Assembly: GCA_963576735.1 (NCBI GenBank)
Contig: OY755173.1
Span: 17,206,873-17,270,872 of the forward strand
Source: Bedellia somnulentella
Taxonomy: Eukaryota > Arthropoda > Insecta > Lepidoptera > Bedelliidae
DNA: 64,000 nt
Reading direction: 5' to 3'
The stretch's first letter is position 1, and each line of letters opens with the position of its first letter. A program made the position numbers and the translations under genes. Under the pieces are notes generated by a model. The model saw nothing but the letters and a program-made list of their open reading frames with translations. It had not been told where the DNA came from and made no database searches. Positions 50,621 through 61,795 of the stretch are shown here, piece after piece.

Positions 50621-50632
50621 TTACCGTTATAC

Positions 50633-50879
50633 ATACATACATATACTCACGGCTATAAATCTCTAGAAGGGTTAGCCAGACCTAAGGAATTAGAAATTCC
50701 TCAGCCACTTTTGGAAAGTTCAGTGGGGAAAAGATGGTAAAATAAAGGTTGTTGGTGATGGGTCGCCAACCGCATCGCCCAAAAATCCCTTAATAGCCCA
50801 ATACCGTTAGTCGCCTCTTACGTAGACCCACCGGAAGAAATGGGGTAGTGCTACTCTAAGCCGACACTACACAGCAGTC
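50633..50879 (-). mobile_element. SINE-B, full-length copy with 11-bp target duplication
   Basis: Complete minus-strand SINE-B, with its ATAC-repeat tail at the left. TACCGTTATAC flanks it at 50622-50632 and 50880-50890. Confidence 0.92.
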
Positions 50880-50890
50880 TACCGTTATAC

Positions 50891-51686
50891 TTTGTTTAAA
50901 ACTGGAAAGACGCAATTTAAATATTTATATCTCCAGAAAAGTCTAGTGAAAACTTACACAACTCTATCACCCTTAACACCAATAACGTTTTTCTCCGATT
51001 CCAAAATAGTCACCTCAAGAAAAAGCTTAAACAAGCTCTATTGAGTGACCTCACTAATCCTACTTCGATGCCATCTGGACTAACGAAGAGGCTCAAAAAA
51101 GGCATGTACTAACATAAACTACAGTAGCATTACGTGTCCTGCGAGATACTACCGTTTTTTCTAAAACCTTCACAGACGCCGTCACACATGATTCGTAATT
51201 AGATTGTACGATAAACTCCATATCAAATACGAGCACACGATGACAGAGATATCAACCCGAAGCAAAGCCGCGCAATGGCGTATCCTCTAAGACAAAAAGT
51301 GAGATTAAGACGATGATGTGTCGACATGTCCCATAATGCGATTACAAGTGGACGGGTACTGTAAGTCTCGTAGGCGTCGCCTACGTCCTTACCATTTCCG
51401 GTGGTTCCTAATATCTGTATGACACGAAACTTGAACATGTCCATTTGATTCGACGAACCCACATTACATTGCTCGCCCCAATAGCGTCAAATAATTGACC
51501 AGCCCACATCACTACAGCTCCTCTTGAAATATTTCTGTGACAGATATCGTTCACTATTTTGTCGGATTTATTCTTAGGTGAGTATTGGGTTTATCGAAAT
51601 CGTTTTGTGTTTTTTTATTGCTGCTTTATCTAATTTCATTACTTGTTCACTTTACTTACATCTATGTTTAATCCTTTTTTAATAAT
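50891..51686. other. Gene-free stretch
   Basis: No gene or repeat recognised. The 79-codon minus-strand frame at 51223-51462 is unsupported. Confidence 0.5.
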
Positions 51687-51698
51687 TTATTTATATTA

Positions 51699-51931
51699 GC
51701 CGTGTAGTGTCGGCTTAGAATAGCACTACCCCATTTCTTCCGGTGGGTGTACGTAAGAGGCGAACAACGGCTATTGGTGCTTTTAAGGGATTTTTGGGCG
51801 ATGCGGTTGGAGACCCATCACCAACAACCTTTATCTTTTCCCCACTCAACTTCCAAAAGAGGCTGAGGAATTTATGATTTCTCAGCTCTGGCTACCCCTT
51901 TTAGGGATTTATAGCCGTGAGTATGTATGTA
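51699..51931 (+). mobile_element. SINE-B, full-length copy with 12-bp target duplication
   Basis: Complete plus-strand SINE-B. TTATTTATATTA flanks it at 51687-51698 and 51932-51943. The head (GCCGTGTAGTGTCGGCTTAG) is at the left and the GTATGTATGTA tail at the right. Confidence 0.92.
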
Positions 51932-52032
51932 TTATTTATATTAAAATTTGAAAAAGCAAATTAATACTTAAAAATTCCTCAACTAAATATTATAAGCTAC
52001 CTCATCAACAATCTTTACAGAATAACTTATAG

Positions 52033-53375
52033 TCCGGTCAATTTAGGCCTAAAATAAGGAGGAAGGTTACATAAATTCATAAGAAGCTGAAAATTGGCAC
52101 AATTGTTCAAAACATGATTATAAACGAAACCTCAAAAGTCCCCATCGTTCCGAGGTGTGCTAAAAATTTTACACGAGGTCAAAGGTAAAAAAAATTAGTT
52201 TTTTGCGATTTTAAGCAAAACGGTGAGTTTTTTCGCAAAACACCCCAGTACAAAATTGTAGATCAAAAAATTCTCTACAAAAAAGATATTAATATTTTTT
52301 TTCCTAAAAGCCACTATTTTAAAGATATAACGTGTTGAAAAGTTCGATCATTGGTAATCTTCATACTTTGCACATGTACGCCACGTATGAACATCACTTA
52401 TAAGGTGTTATAACTTAAACCTCAGTAGCTGCTCACCAACATTTATTTCGGGTATATTACCAAGTTTAAGTGTGGCTTGGTAATGAGCTGGACCCTAAAG
52501 ACTGGGGTTGGAAGTTGGTCGACAATACATTAGAGCCAGTTCTAACTTTACTTCCACCAGCACCTGAGAAACTTCTCAACTCAATATTTTGCAACTGTAA
52601 AAAAGGTTTTAATGCTAAATGTGGATGCAGAAAAGTTGGATTGTCTTGTTCCCTGGCATGCACAAACTGCCAAGGCCGATCGTGCTCTAATGTTGAGTCA
52701 GCTAATCTAGAAGACTCATATGATACCAATGAGGAATCGCTAGTGGGACAGTGGATCTGTGAAATAGAAGAAAAAGAAGAAGAAGAAGAACAGGAAGAAG
52801 AACAAGAAGAAGACGAAGGACAAGAAACAGCAATCCTGGAAAATTACGAATCAGACGAGGAATATTAATCATTTCATTTTCAATTACACAGCCATTATTT
52901 TAACCAACCGATATGTACAATAATATTTTACAATAGTTTTAAAACAAATAAAATCACTGCAGATCCGTGGAATAGGCCTACAGGAGATGTCACGTTAAAA
53001 TAAAACGCGCTAAGTACACTACCTCATAGGTGGCGTGGAAACGTGTGCAAAGTATGAAGATTACCAATGATCAAACTTTTCAACGCGTTATATCTTCAAA
53101 ATGGTGGCTTTTAGGAAAAAAATAATCGTTATCTTTTTTGTAGAGAATTTTTTGATCTACAATTTTGTACTGGGGTGTTTTGCGAAAAAACTCACCGTTT
53201 CGCTTAAAATCGCAAAAAACTCATTTTTTTGACCTTTGACCTCGTGTAAAATTTTTAGCACACCTCGGAACGATGGGGACTTTTGAGGTTTCATTTATAA
53301 TAATGTTTTGAACAATTGTACCAATTTTCAGCTTCTTATGAATTTATGTAACCTTGAATGTATAAATTGACCGGA
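52033..53375. mobile_element. 1.34-kb DNA transposon with ~350-bp inverted ends
   Basis: The left ~360 bp (52033 to about 52395) is the inverted copy of the right ~350 bp (about 53022 to 53375), with high identity by eye. Both start TCCGGTCAATTTA at the outer end. Flanks TTATAG (left) and TTATTAG (right) are similar but do not give a clean target duplication. The middle carries only a short cysteine-rich frame and an AATAAA (52947-52952), so this is probably an internally deleted derivative. Superfamily not determined. Confidence 0.85.
52470..52868 (+). CDS. CXC-type cysteine-rich C-terminal fragment of a transposon protein
   Basis: The frame has 132 codons and opens directly after an in-frame TAA, without an ATG at its start, so it is the C-terminal end of a larger protein. 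It may also be a last exon, since AAG|TGTGG follows a weak acceptor. It reads WLGNELDPKDWGWKL, then TLLPPAPEKLLNSIFCNCKK, CGCRKVGLSCSLACTNCQ and GRSCSN. The spaced CxC..CxC..C..C..C array resembles the CXC (Tesmin/TSO1-like) zinc-binding fold, presumably for DNA or protein contact. A very acidic Glu-rich tail ends in SDEEY. An AATAAA lies about 80 bp downstream. Its place between the inverted ends says that it belongs to the transposon rather than to the host. The catalytic domain is absent. I cannot name the transposase family. Confidence 0.7.
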   Translation: MWLGNELDPKDWGWKLVDNTLEPVLTLLPPAPEKLLNSIFCNCKKGFNAKCGCRKVGLSCSLACTNCQGRSCSNVESANLEDSYDTNEESLVGQWICEIEEKEEEEEQEEEQEEDEGQETAILENYESDEEY

Positions 53376-56300
53376 TTATTAGAATTCTTCTTGTCATTAC
53401 TCACCTATAAACGGCTATAAACCCCAAAAATGGGATTCTGATATTTCAGAATCAGAAATTCCTAAGCTACTTTGGGTGGTAAATTGGGAAAAAGATAGAA
53501 GAATTAAGAATGTCGGGTGATGAGCTTAGACGCCTTATGGTTTTTTATATTATTAATAGATTGACTTAAAATTACTTGTTCTATGGTCAGCTATTATTAT
53601 TATAAAAATAATAGTAATGCTGAGTCAACAATGTTTATTAATAATACAAACTATATTTATTTAAAATTGTTTCATATCACTTCAACTACCAAAAAGAAAC
53701 AACAAGCCTTGAAGGTGATATAAAACGTGGAGTCCATAATATGAGTCGTAAAACCGCCTGTCTGTCTGTCGCAGAGACAATAAACTCGGTGGGACGACGA
53801 CAGTCAGCCATTAACGATATCTGTCTATATTGATGATGCGGTATCCGGCACTCAAGGTGACTCTGACCATCCTTTAATACGGAGATTATACTCAGACATA
53901 TTTTTTGTGACTTGTAGATCATTGCAAATTTAGTTATAGCAGCGTTTAGAATAAAATAGAAAATTTATTGTACATCAAAAAAGATATTTCATTAAATTCA
54001 GTTTTAAAAAACAGAACTACAATTTTGGCAGTCGTATCTCTAAAAGCGGACTCTTCCATACAACCTTAGCATGGCAACTTCAGTTTAATTAAAATAAGTC
54101 TTAGTTTGTGGTCGATCGTAAATGCTATGAATTATCGTTGCATAAATAATATTTCTAGTTTTGTTATGTAAGAAGAGTCAACCTTCAAATGATAAAAAAC
54201 GACCAACGATGTGCTCGGTTCAACCCTAAACTCTTAAAAGTTTCAAATTCATTGAGGGAAAACCAAACGATAAATACGACCATTAAGGTTCACTAGAATG
54301 TAATACCATATTAATACAAATGGAAACACATTCTACATGAATGGGAGCGTAATGATACAATTGTGTAATACACAAATTTATCGGCGATCGTGTGTAGCGG
54401 ATAATCCTCATAATAGAATTGAAACATATTTTAGTTGTAGGAATATCGCCCGCACAGTTCGGCGACCGAGCGCCCACAGACCTTAACTACTTGTCTACTG
54501 TACCTGTTCCTCATTTCATACCATAAATACTTTCATTCGGATAAGTACCTATTCAATAAAGAGATATTTATACAAATAATTTACAATCATGAAACACATT
54601 TTTAATCAAAAGCTGGTTGAAATTTAGGTGCGCACTTTCGAACTTTGAGTAAGTTCTTATCTCACATTCCATTTTTTTCCATTTCACATTTTAACTATTG
54701 TATTATATCGTTAATTGTCTCCTTTTTCCACTTTACATTACAACTATTGTATTATATCATTAATTGGCTCGTTTAACAAGTGACAGTTTCACACCACGAC
54801 TAGAGATCCGATGGTGTCGCCATCGGATAGAAGTTGGGTTGGGTAATCAATACAATTTCTATGTCAAAAACCGTAGCACGCGTTTTTCTGCCTATACTCG
54901 TAAAATTAATAATTTGATTTAGAAAGATTGTACTGATAACCTGCAATTAAACGAACAAGTAGTGGGTTGATATATGATAAGTGGATATAAACCCTTCATA
55001 ATAATTCGTTGTAATTGTCAATAATGTGTTTTTTCATCGTATATTCTGAGTAAGGTATGATTACGCGGGCGGCGTGGTGTGGCGTAGGCATCGGATCGGC
55101 GGCCGACACCCCACACACTTGCTTTCACATAGCCTGGATTCCAATCAATATCTAAATATTTTGAGTTTTCACACGGTATGATTAGACTATTTAGTACTGA
55201 TCGTAAGAAACTATATAAAAAAATCTAAATAACTAGAACAGAAGGCTACAATTTGGTATGTAAGTTTCTTGGCAAATTAAAGAAAATTCATTTTTTCTTT
55301 TTTAAAAACTGAACTGTTTACTTGCACGAGAAAATCAAAATACTGAAAGTACATACATACATACATGTGTACAACTGCTCTGGGTTTACCTAGGTCATCT
55401 TAGTTTTTATTTTTATTTAACCATTTCTATCCATTAGAAAAAGTACTCTCGGAATATCATTAACTTTAATATTCCGGTGCCTTTGTAAACTTTGGTCTAA
55501 GATAAATCATTTCCTTTCAAAATTGTAAGCGCATCGCAAACATTACCCCTCATATAATCCGTCAAATCGATGTATGAGCACGTAGGAGAAGTCACCACAA
55601 ATACAGATTATGACTCGGCGTAATATCGGAGTTATAATAAATTAATGTTTCTAGTTTTGACTTCATTCAAGTATCTTATTAAAAAAACGATGACGATATT
55701 CTTAAATGCTCATCATTTTACTAACGTATTAAAGACTTCAGAACTAGATTAACTTGTATTGTTCTTTCACTTTTCATCTGAAATAGTTAATTAATGTAAC
55801 TATAGAATGCACTTTGACGATTTGGTAGTGCATGTCTCAACGTTGGCATTTAAATTAAAGTAAATAACGATAAGAAACACGATCATTTGCTTTTAATATA
55901 GAAAATACTATTAAGTTCAGTAAGTCACGATATAGTGCATTGAAAAACTGTGTTTATAGCCTAACTCTTCCTGTCTTCGACCGACAAAATTACCGTTACA
56001 AATACGCCACCATACTCCATTGATTTACATACGTAGATCATGACGAATTGCCAACAATGCACGTCCGAAATACGATGGAGACAACCAAAACAACTTACAC
56101 TCTTTCCGCCTATTATTTAGAGTCCAATTTGGTGTGTAGTGATTCCTTGCATCATGTTGTCTTCTCTGAATGGTGGTTGCGCATTGCCGAAGGTTGTCTG
56201 AAGGCTCATTAATATTTCATTTGAGGCAAACATGGAATGTACTGGTTGTAAAAACAAATTTACAACGCGACCGACCTTCGGCTAACCCATCGATCGCTTT

Positions 56301-56955
56301 AGATTTATTTTCAGAACAATTCGACCGAGTTGCACTTCAAAAGACTTATTTTGGAGTGAAGTTCATTGGTGTGACAAAAATTTGGGCACGATTAAAACAA
56401 GCTGCATCATTTAGTTAATAAAGTACTCCAACCTTGACAATCAACATTTACTTTGTTTTACATCATAAGCCTGTACTCTCTACTAAAAAACTAACTAACA
56501 AGTCTTCTTATAGACATACTCCGTGTGTGGTACACTGTCTACGGTGTCCTAAAACAAATGAAAGACCGAAACATCGAATCAATATTGACTGAAGCGTTTT
56601 GATGCTCAAAAACCTGTGCATCGTGAGGTCATCTGTTTGGTCACTGTGAACATCCGCCGCGTTCCAGGTGGGGTGTTTGTCTTCCGTTCCGCGCCCTGCC
56701 TGAGAACTCTTTGCTGTTACACTATTCAATTTTTTTCTTCCGTCAAGCTTTTTATTGGCATGAATCGGATTTTGTTTGAATAGCTTTTAGCTGTCCAGTC
56801 AGTGATGGGAAAACAATTTGTCTTTCGTGATGAGGCCGTAGACAATTGTACCGTATCTTCTGCATTTTGCAATATTGGGAGCATAAAAAACTCATATCAG
56901 TAGTTGTGTAGCAAGAGGTTTAAATCAACAATGAAACAACCGCTATTATTGCAAT
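53376..56955. other. Gene-free stretch with minor repeats
   Basis: A minus-strand SINE-B relic lies at about 53405-53560 (ACGGCTATAAACCCCAAAAA, CAGAAATTCCTAAGCTACTT). A 49-bp unit (AACTATTGTATTATATC) is tandemly duplicated at about 54671-54770. A 9-bp-arm hairpin ATCCGATGG/CCATCGGAT lies at about 54806-54828. A GC-rich patch is at 55064-55130. No gene recognised. Confidence 0.5.
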
Positions 56956-57050
56956 TTAGGGCTTGTACACAAAACTGCGATGCGATGCGAATTTCTTTAT
57001 TATTCAGCAGAAAATTCGCATCGCATCGCAGTGTTGTGTACAAGCCCTTA
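56956..57050. mobile_element. Tourist-like MITE (PIF/Harbinger), 89 bp
   Basis: The element proper is 56959-57047. Its ~36-bp arms (GGGCTTGTACACAAAACTGC .. complement) are nearly perfect and contain GCGATGCGATGCGAATTT, with a short loop. TTA flanks both sides (56956-56958, 57048-57050), the TWA duplication of PIF/Harbinger. The 67-codon frame across it is not a gene. Confidence 0.87.
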
Positions 57051-57734
57051 TAGAGAAAAAATGGCGAAATAACATTAAGGACATTTAACATTTCTAACAT
57101 TTCTATTTACTGTATAGTGCACCAAATACGTTACGACTTCACTATCAGATTATTAACTTTTCAGGACCAATGCCTTTACTGACTTCACAAACAAAACCTA
57201 TCACCCAACAAAACAAACCGCTCTAGCTACATCAACAATGGCTGACCATCATAAGTCATAACTGATCTTATCAATGAAGTATGTCCATTGAATCGCTGAA
57301 CTTCCTCAAAGTAAACAGTTCTATTTCCGGCCGTGATGTCGTATACAGAGCACGTCACTTATTACTGAGCTAATCAAAGTGGCGTGAATGAGATTTCAAA
57401 GGACAATTGCGTTGCGATACTCAAAGGCGTTTCCTTTCTTGGTATATGGAGTACGAGGTACAAAGGATGTTGCCATCTTAAACATGGTGTGCGCTTGTGG
57501 AATATTTAACAGAGGCTTGCTTGTTGGTCGGTTTAGTACCGGATATTTTGTTGGCCCTTCGTCAAAGGACATTCCATACTATGAAGACAAACCAAATTAA
57601 ATTGAGAACGTGGTCTGTAAGTGACCAGAAATTATTGAAACAAATCATATTCAAAGAGCGGTTAATTCAAGTGACTGAGTAATGAAATAAGACGAAAAAA
57701 TTATAATGAAAAAATTTAATTATAAACCATAATA
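57051..57734. other. Gene-free stretch
   Basis: No gene or repeat recognised. Two overlapping plus-strand frames (57388-57600, 57497-57682) have no supporting features. Confidence 0.5.
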
Positions 57735-58696
57735 TCTATACTTATAATAAATCTGTAGAGAGGTCAATTCTGTACATGAAATATATTTTCAAAATAACCA
57801 TCAGGTGGTGATTAGGGATCGATACTGATGCCAAAAATGCAATCAGTGAAATTTTTGTCTGTCTGTCTGTCTGTCTGTCGGTTTGTATGTTCCTTATGGA
57901 AACAAAAACTACTCGACGGATTTTAACGAAACTTGGTACAATTATTCTTCATACACCTGCGCAGGTTTTTGTATACTTTCCAGCAGAGTAGTAAAGGGGA
58001 ATTTTGGGAAATTTTGGGAAAACGGGAGAAGTTACTCCATTTTTTAAGCTTCCGTCGCGTGTGAAGACTCAATGGTTAAACTTACATGAAACCATGTGTG
58101 ACGGAAATATTCTTCATAAAATATTCTAAAAAAAAATCCTCAACAGTTTATGTCTATCTTTTACGGTTGACTCACAATAACACGTGTAATTCCTGATAGC
58201 TTAGCAGTTCGGATCATTCTGATTATATTTGTTTACTCTTACGTTTGTAAACGTCTCACTCATCCCAAATTTAAAAAAGGTAACATTATTCCCTATTAAA
58301 TAAAAAAAGAATCATAGAAATCGGTAAACAAACACAGAAATTATACATAAAATAAGCCATCGCGCCCGTGATCAAAACCAAATCTTTACTAATTTACATA
58401 TAACATACTAGATGGCGCGAGTAGTTGCATCCTAAATCACGTAATGATTTATTTTTTAGATTGTTATAAATACTTCATAGCGTTTTATTTAAAAATTCGC
58501 TATGAAACGGAAATACTGAACCGTTCATCAAAGCGCATTTAAAATCACCAAACTACACTGTTTAGGGAGTGCTATAAATTTAATAAATTGAAAACATTGC
58601 GCTGAATTTCACAATGATTGAGCAGTGACTGAAGAAAGAAACCTCAGATATTTCAAAAAACAACGCTACCCGTGCGAAGCTGGGACGATCCACTAG
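57735..58696 (+). mobile_element. Non-autonomous Helitron, 962 bp
   Basis: Begins TCTATACTTATAATAAATCT and ends CCACTAG, inserted between A (57734) and T (58697). A hairpin-capable CCCGTGCGAAGCTGGG lies about 12 bases before the end. A TCTG repeat (about 57856-57880) is followed by CTACTCGACGGATTTTAACG, common in lepidopteran Helitron-like repeats. No Rep/helicase coding sequence is present. Confidence 0.8.
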
Positions 58697-59945
58697 TTTT
58701 TAATAAAACTAATCATTATTGATAACATGCAACCTAGAAGTGATCGAGAAAATAATGGATTAATAAATCTACGCAACTTAACACTAGAAAAATGGATAAA
58801 CTTTAAGTTCTAGTTCAGATTAATTTATTCATGTTTCATATACAAAAACTAAATTTCCAAACTTTAATTATGATTATTGGATTGAGCATTCATCGTATCA
58901 ATAATTCATCACCAAGAACTCAGTAACCAGCGTAAGCCAACCAACTTACAGGCTATAACTAACAAACGGCTAACAACATGAAAACAGTCAACTACTACAA
59001 ACTACTTGTAGTACTTATAAACTGTAAAAGTCCTAAAAACTATTTTTTTTATAATTTTGAAATGACTATTTGAGTTCATGTAAAATATTTATATTTAAGT
59101 TAGATTCAGGAAACTCGTTAATTTGTTTGAATAACAAACGATATGCATTTCAAGATCTATGATTCCCATAGCACGGTGAAGGTCACCGAGTTCGTTAGGC
59201 CCATTCATGGATACCTGCGCGCGCGCACTATGCACTCCTACCAGCACCCCCGCGGGGCACGGCGAGGGGGGGGGGCGCTATGTCGATTGATCAGTTTCTT
59301 TACAACTAAATGCTGCAAAAAGATGCGCTCCAACGCCACCGGATGCACTAACGAGTGCTAAAGTTTTTGTTCTCGTCTTTAATGTGACTTCAATTTTAGC
59401 TCAGCCTACGTTTCGATGCCCGGAGTAAGCATAAGGAAAAATATGCTGCTATTGATTGACGTTAAGAAAATCAACAGGTACGAGCGTTTGACGTAAATAT
59501 GATAAAAAACACAAAACAATAAGTCGATATTTTAATATAGCATGTATAACCCACACAGATATTTGGTAAAATTAGTACCTCTACCTGCTACTGAGGATTT
59601 TATTACGTTAAAGTGTTCCAGTTCACAAACAAAACAGGGATTGCCAACCCTGTGTTGATCACTGTGTTGTTCGCGTAAAAATAAATAAGTTGACTGGCAG
59701 TTGCATTACAAACTTAGCTTTTCTTTTCTATAAGGAAAAGAATTCTTTTCTATAAGAAAAGCTCAATATATTTTTATAAATGTTTCATGGTGATCAATAT
59801 TAATATTGAGTAAAAACGTAAAAACATACAAGTTTAACCACTGTAATGCATTTATGCAGAAAAAATAACCTCACTCATTTATCACAAAAACGAATTAATA
59901 AAAAAAACTGACCAAAACATCACGTGAAGAAACTCGAGCCCTTAC
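58697..59945. other. Gene-free stretch with a GC-rich patch
   Basis: About 59155-59350 is GC-rich, with GCGCGCGCAC and a run of ten G (59266-59275). A plus-strand frame there (59143-59361) has no recognisable protein. Near 59718-59761 CTTTTCTATAAG is repeated and flanked by AGCTTTTC / GAAAAGCT. Confidence 0.45.
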
Positions 59946-60154
59946 CAATCAGCATCAGCATTTGAGGAGCCGAAGAGCGTACCGATTAGCAGCGAACAAT
60001 GCGCCATTACCGCGGAGGCGAGGAAGTCGATATCTATTAGCTGGTGGCTGTTAGCGGCACAATAGGTGAACGACATCCGAAGCTCGTTACCGAGTCCCGC
60101 TTCCGCTTGGGATTCGCAAACGGCATACCCGATACTTCTCGGGGGTAGGCAGAA
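59946..60154 (-). CDS. Candidate upstream exon on the minus strand, unassigned
   Basis: A GC-rich 209-bp interval between an ATTCAG acceptor (60155-60157) and a strong donor (ATTG|GTAAGG). One frame is open for about 69 codons (it includes QAEAGLGNELRMSFTYC and ends SSNADADW) and exits in phase 2, which does not fit Hecw exon A. A different frame has an ATG close to the donor (MLMLI plus one base) and exits in phase 1, which does fit exon A, making this a possible 5'-UTR/first coding exon of Hecw about 28 kb upstream. Against a coding role, the first ~35 bases resemble the LINE/SINE tail motif (TCTGCCTACCCCCGAG). I do not recognise the protein. Confidence 0.25.
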
Positions 60155-60954
60155 CTGAATGCTATTGGTAAGACTAGTTTAAACACGTGAATGGTTCCTG
60201 GCCCTAAAGGAAATTTCGCACTAGCTGTAGCTAGTAATCTTTCAAATCTTACGCATTTTAATTAAATGTTAGAAAATAAACAAGGAAGATTGATATCGCC
60301 AAGGAGTTATTCTCACTTTTAAAATGATGTTTAATGAAAGCTGATCGCTTATCAAATTTAACCTTAGTAGGATCGTTAATCTACATGATGATCCAGGATA
60401 TTTATTTCGCAGTAACTAATTCATAATTATTTGTACGCTTATTCTTCTTTAGGGCTGTAATTATGGTGACTAATGACCCTATTTGTTAATCATTAAACCA
60501 CTTGGCTTGTACTAAGATCAAAGATATTTATCCATTATTAATTGATTGTTTGATTAATTACCGTAAGCTAGCGTTATCCCTTAGCGTTAGCAAGAGCTAT
60601 CCTCATAATTATATTTTCTGATACCAAACTTGGCATATACATAATAGAAAATAGTTTTCGACGAAAACTCCGATATAATTTCTTGGAATATAACAACCTT
60701 TTTAACGTGTTTGTTCGAAGACGGGTAAACAGAGTCGACCTTGTACAGCGAACGTTTTGTTTACGGATACGCGCTAATAACACGAGTGGCCTGCGTAATA
60801 ATATTCCGCTGTTAACATCATTCATCTTTTTACTTATTTGCGTTACGATTTATTGAGCAAACATTTTATGGAGTCGATTTGCTCGAACAAATAAAAGCAA
60901 ATCATACTGCTTAGTGCATGGTATTGCATTGGTTTTCTGTAAATAACTTGGTTT
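60155..60954. other. Unassigned stretch
   Basis: About 60575-60850 is open on both strands: an 83-codon Arg-rich minus frame, and a ~90-codon plus frame containing SFRRKLRYNFLEYNNLFNVF. Neither is recognised. The interval lies directly 5' of the LINE relic and might be part of it. Confidence 0.3.
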
Positions 60955-61795
60955 TGAATGCCAAAAAAAAAAAAATGTATTAAATTTACTTTACCGAATG
61001 TTAGGCAAGTTGATGCCAATATTGTTATTGACAGTGAAAAAGTAGAATTAGTGAAAGAGACAAAATTCCTAGGGATAATAATCGATTCTAAGTTGCAATG
61101 GGGGCCCCATATACTAACACTTTCTAAAAGGCTGAGCTCAGCAGCGTATGCCGTGCGTAAGATTAGAGAAATAGCTGACGTAGAAACAGCTCGCATTGTT
61201 ATGGGGTAAAGCGGCTGATTACAAAAGCGAGCTATCCGATCTATTTACATGTTAAGGTCAAGGTATTTGCGCGAAAAATTTAAATGTTTGAGAATTTAAT
61301 GTATGCCAAAAATAATATAGGCCAATTTAGTAAAGTTAGTGATAGGCATACTGTTAACACTCAAAATAAGGAGAAACTTATCGTACCGAAGTGGAGACCT
61401 AATAAAGTAAGTAACTCCTTTATGGGACTATCCCTTAAAATGTTCAAGAAACTTCCTTCTGACATATTGGAATTGCTTGTGGCATCTTTTAAAAAGGCAA
61501 TTAAAGCCATGCTTTTAAAGAAATCAGACTACAGTGTTCAAGATTTTTTAAACGACAAGGACCCAACGCGCATTTGACCGTGTCCGTAAAGCTATAAATC
61601 TTCCCTCGTTATTCCTAGGAATAATTGTCTGGTGAGGATTTTTCTTCGCACGTTTTGTGATGGACAATTTATTTTAATTATGTCAAACTAGCGTTTGGTT
61701 TGGTCGCATAGAAAATCTTTTATAAAGTAAAAACATGTTTATAAACTGAAATTGTACAAACCATATTTAAAAAAAAAATAAATAAAAAAATGTAA
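60955..61795 (+). pseudogene. Jockey-like LINE relic: reverse transcriptase C-terminal part
   Basis: Plus-strand frames read FLGIIIDSKLQWGPHILTLS and SSAAYAVRKIREIA (61058-61185), then QKRAIRSIYMLRSRYLREKF after a frame break, then FENLMYAKNNIGQFSKVSDR and SFMGLSLKMFKKLPSDI (61287-61480). These are the thumb-side motifs of non-LTR reverse transcriptases of the Jockey/CR1 type. Segments between the blocks are deleted. It ends with an A-rich tail (about 61770-61792). It is inactive. Confidence 0.82.

Noticed and set aside
60843..61196. 117-codon minus-strand frame
   Set aside because: Antisense of the Jockey-like reverse transcriptase remnant.
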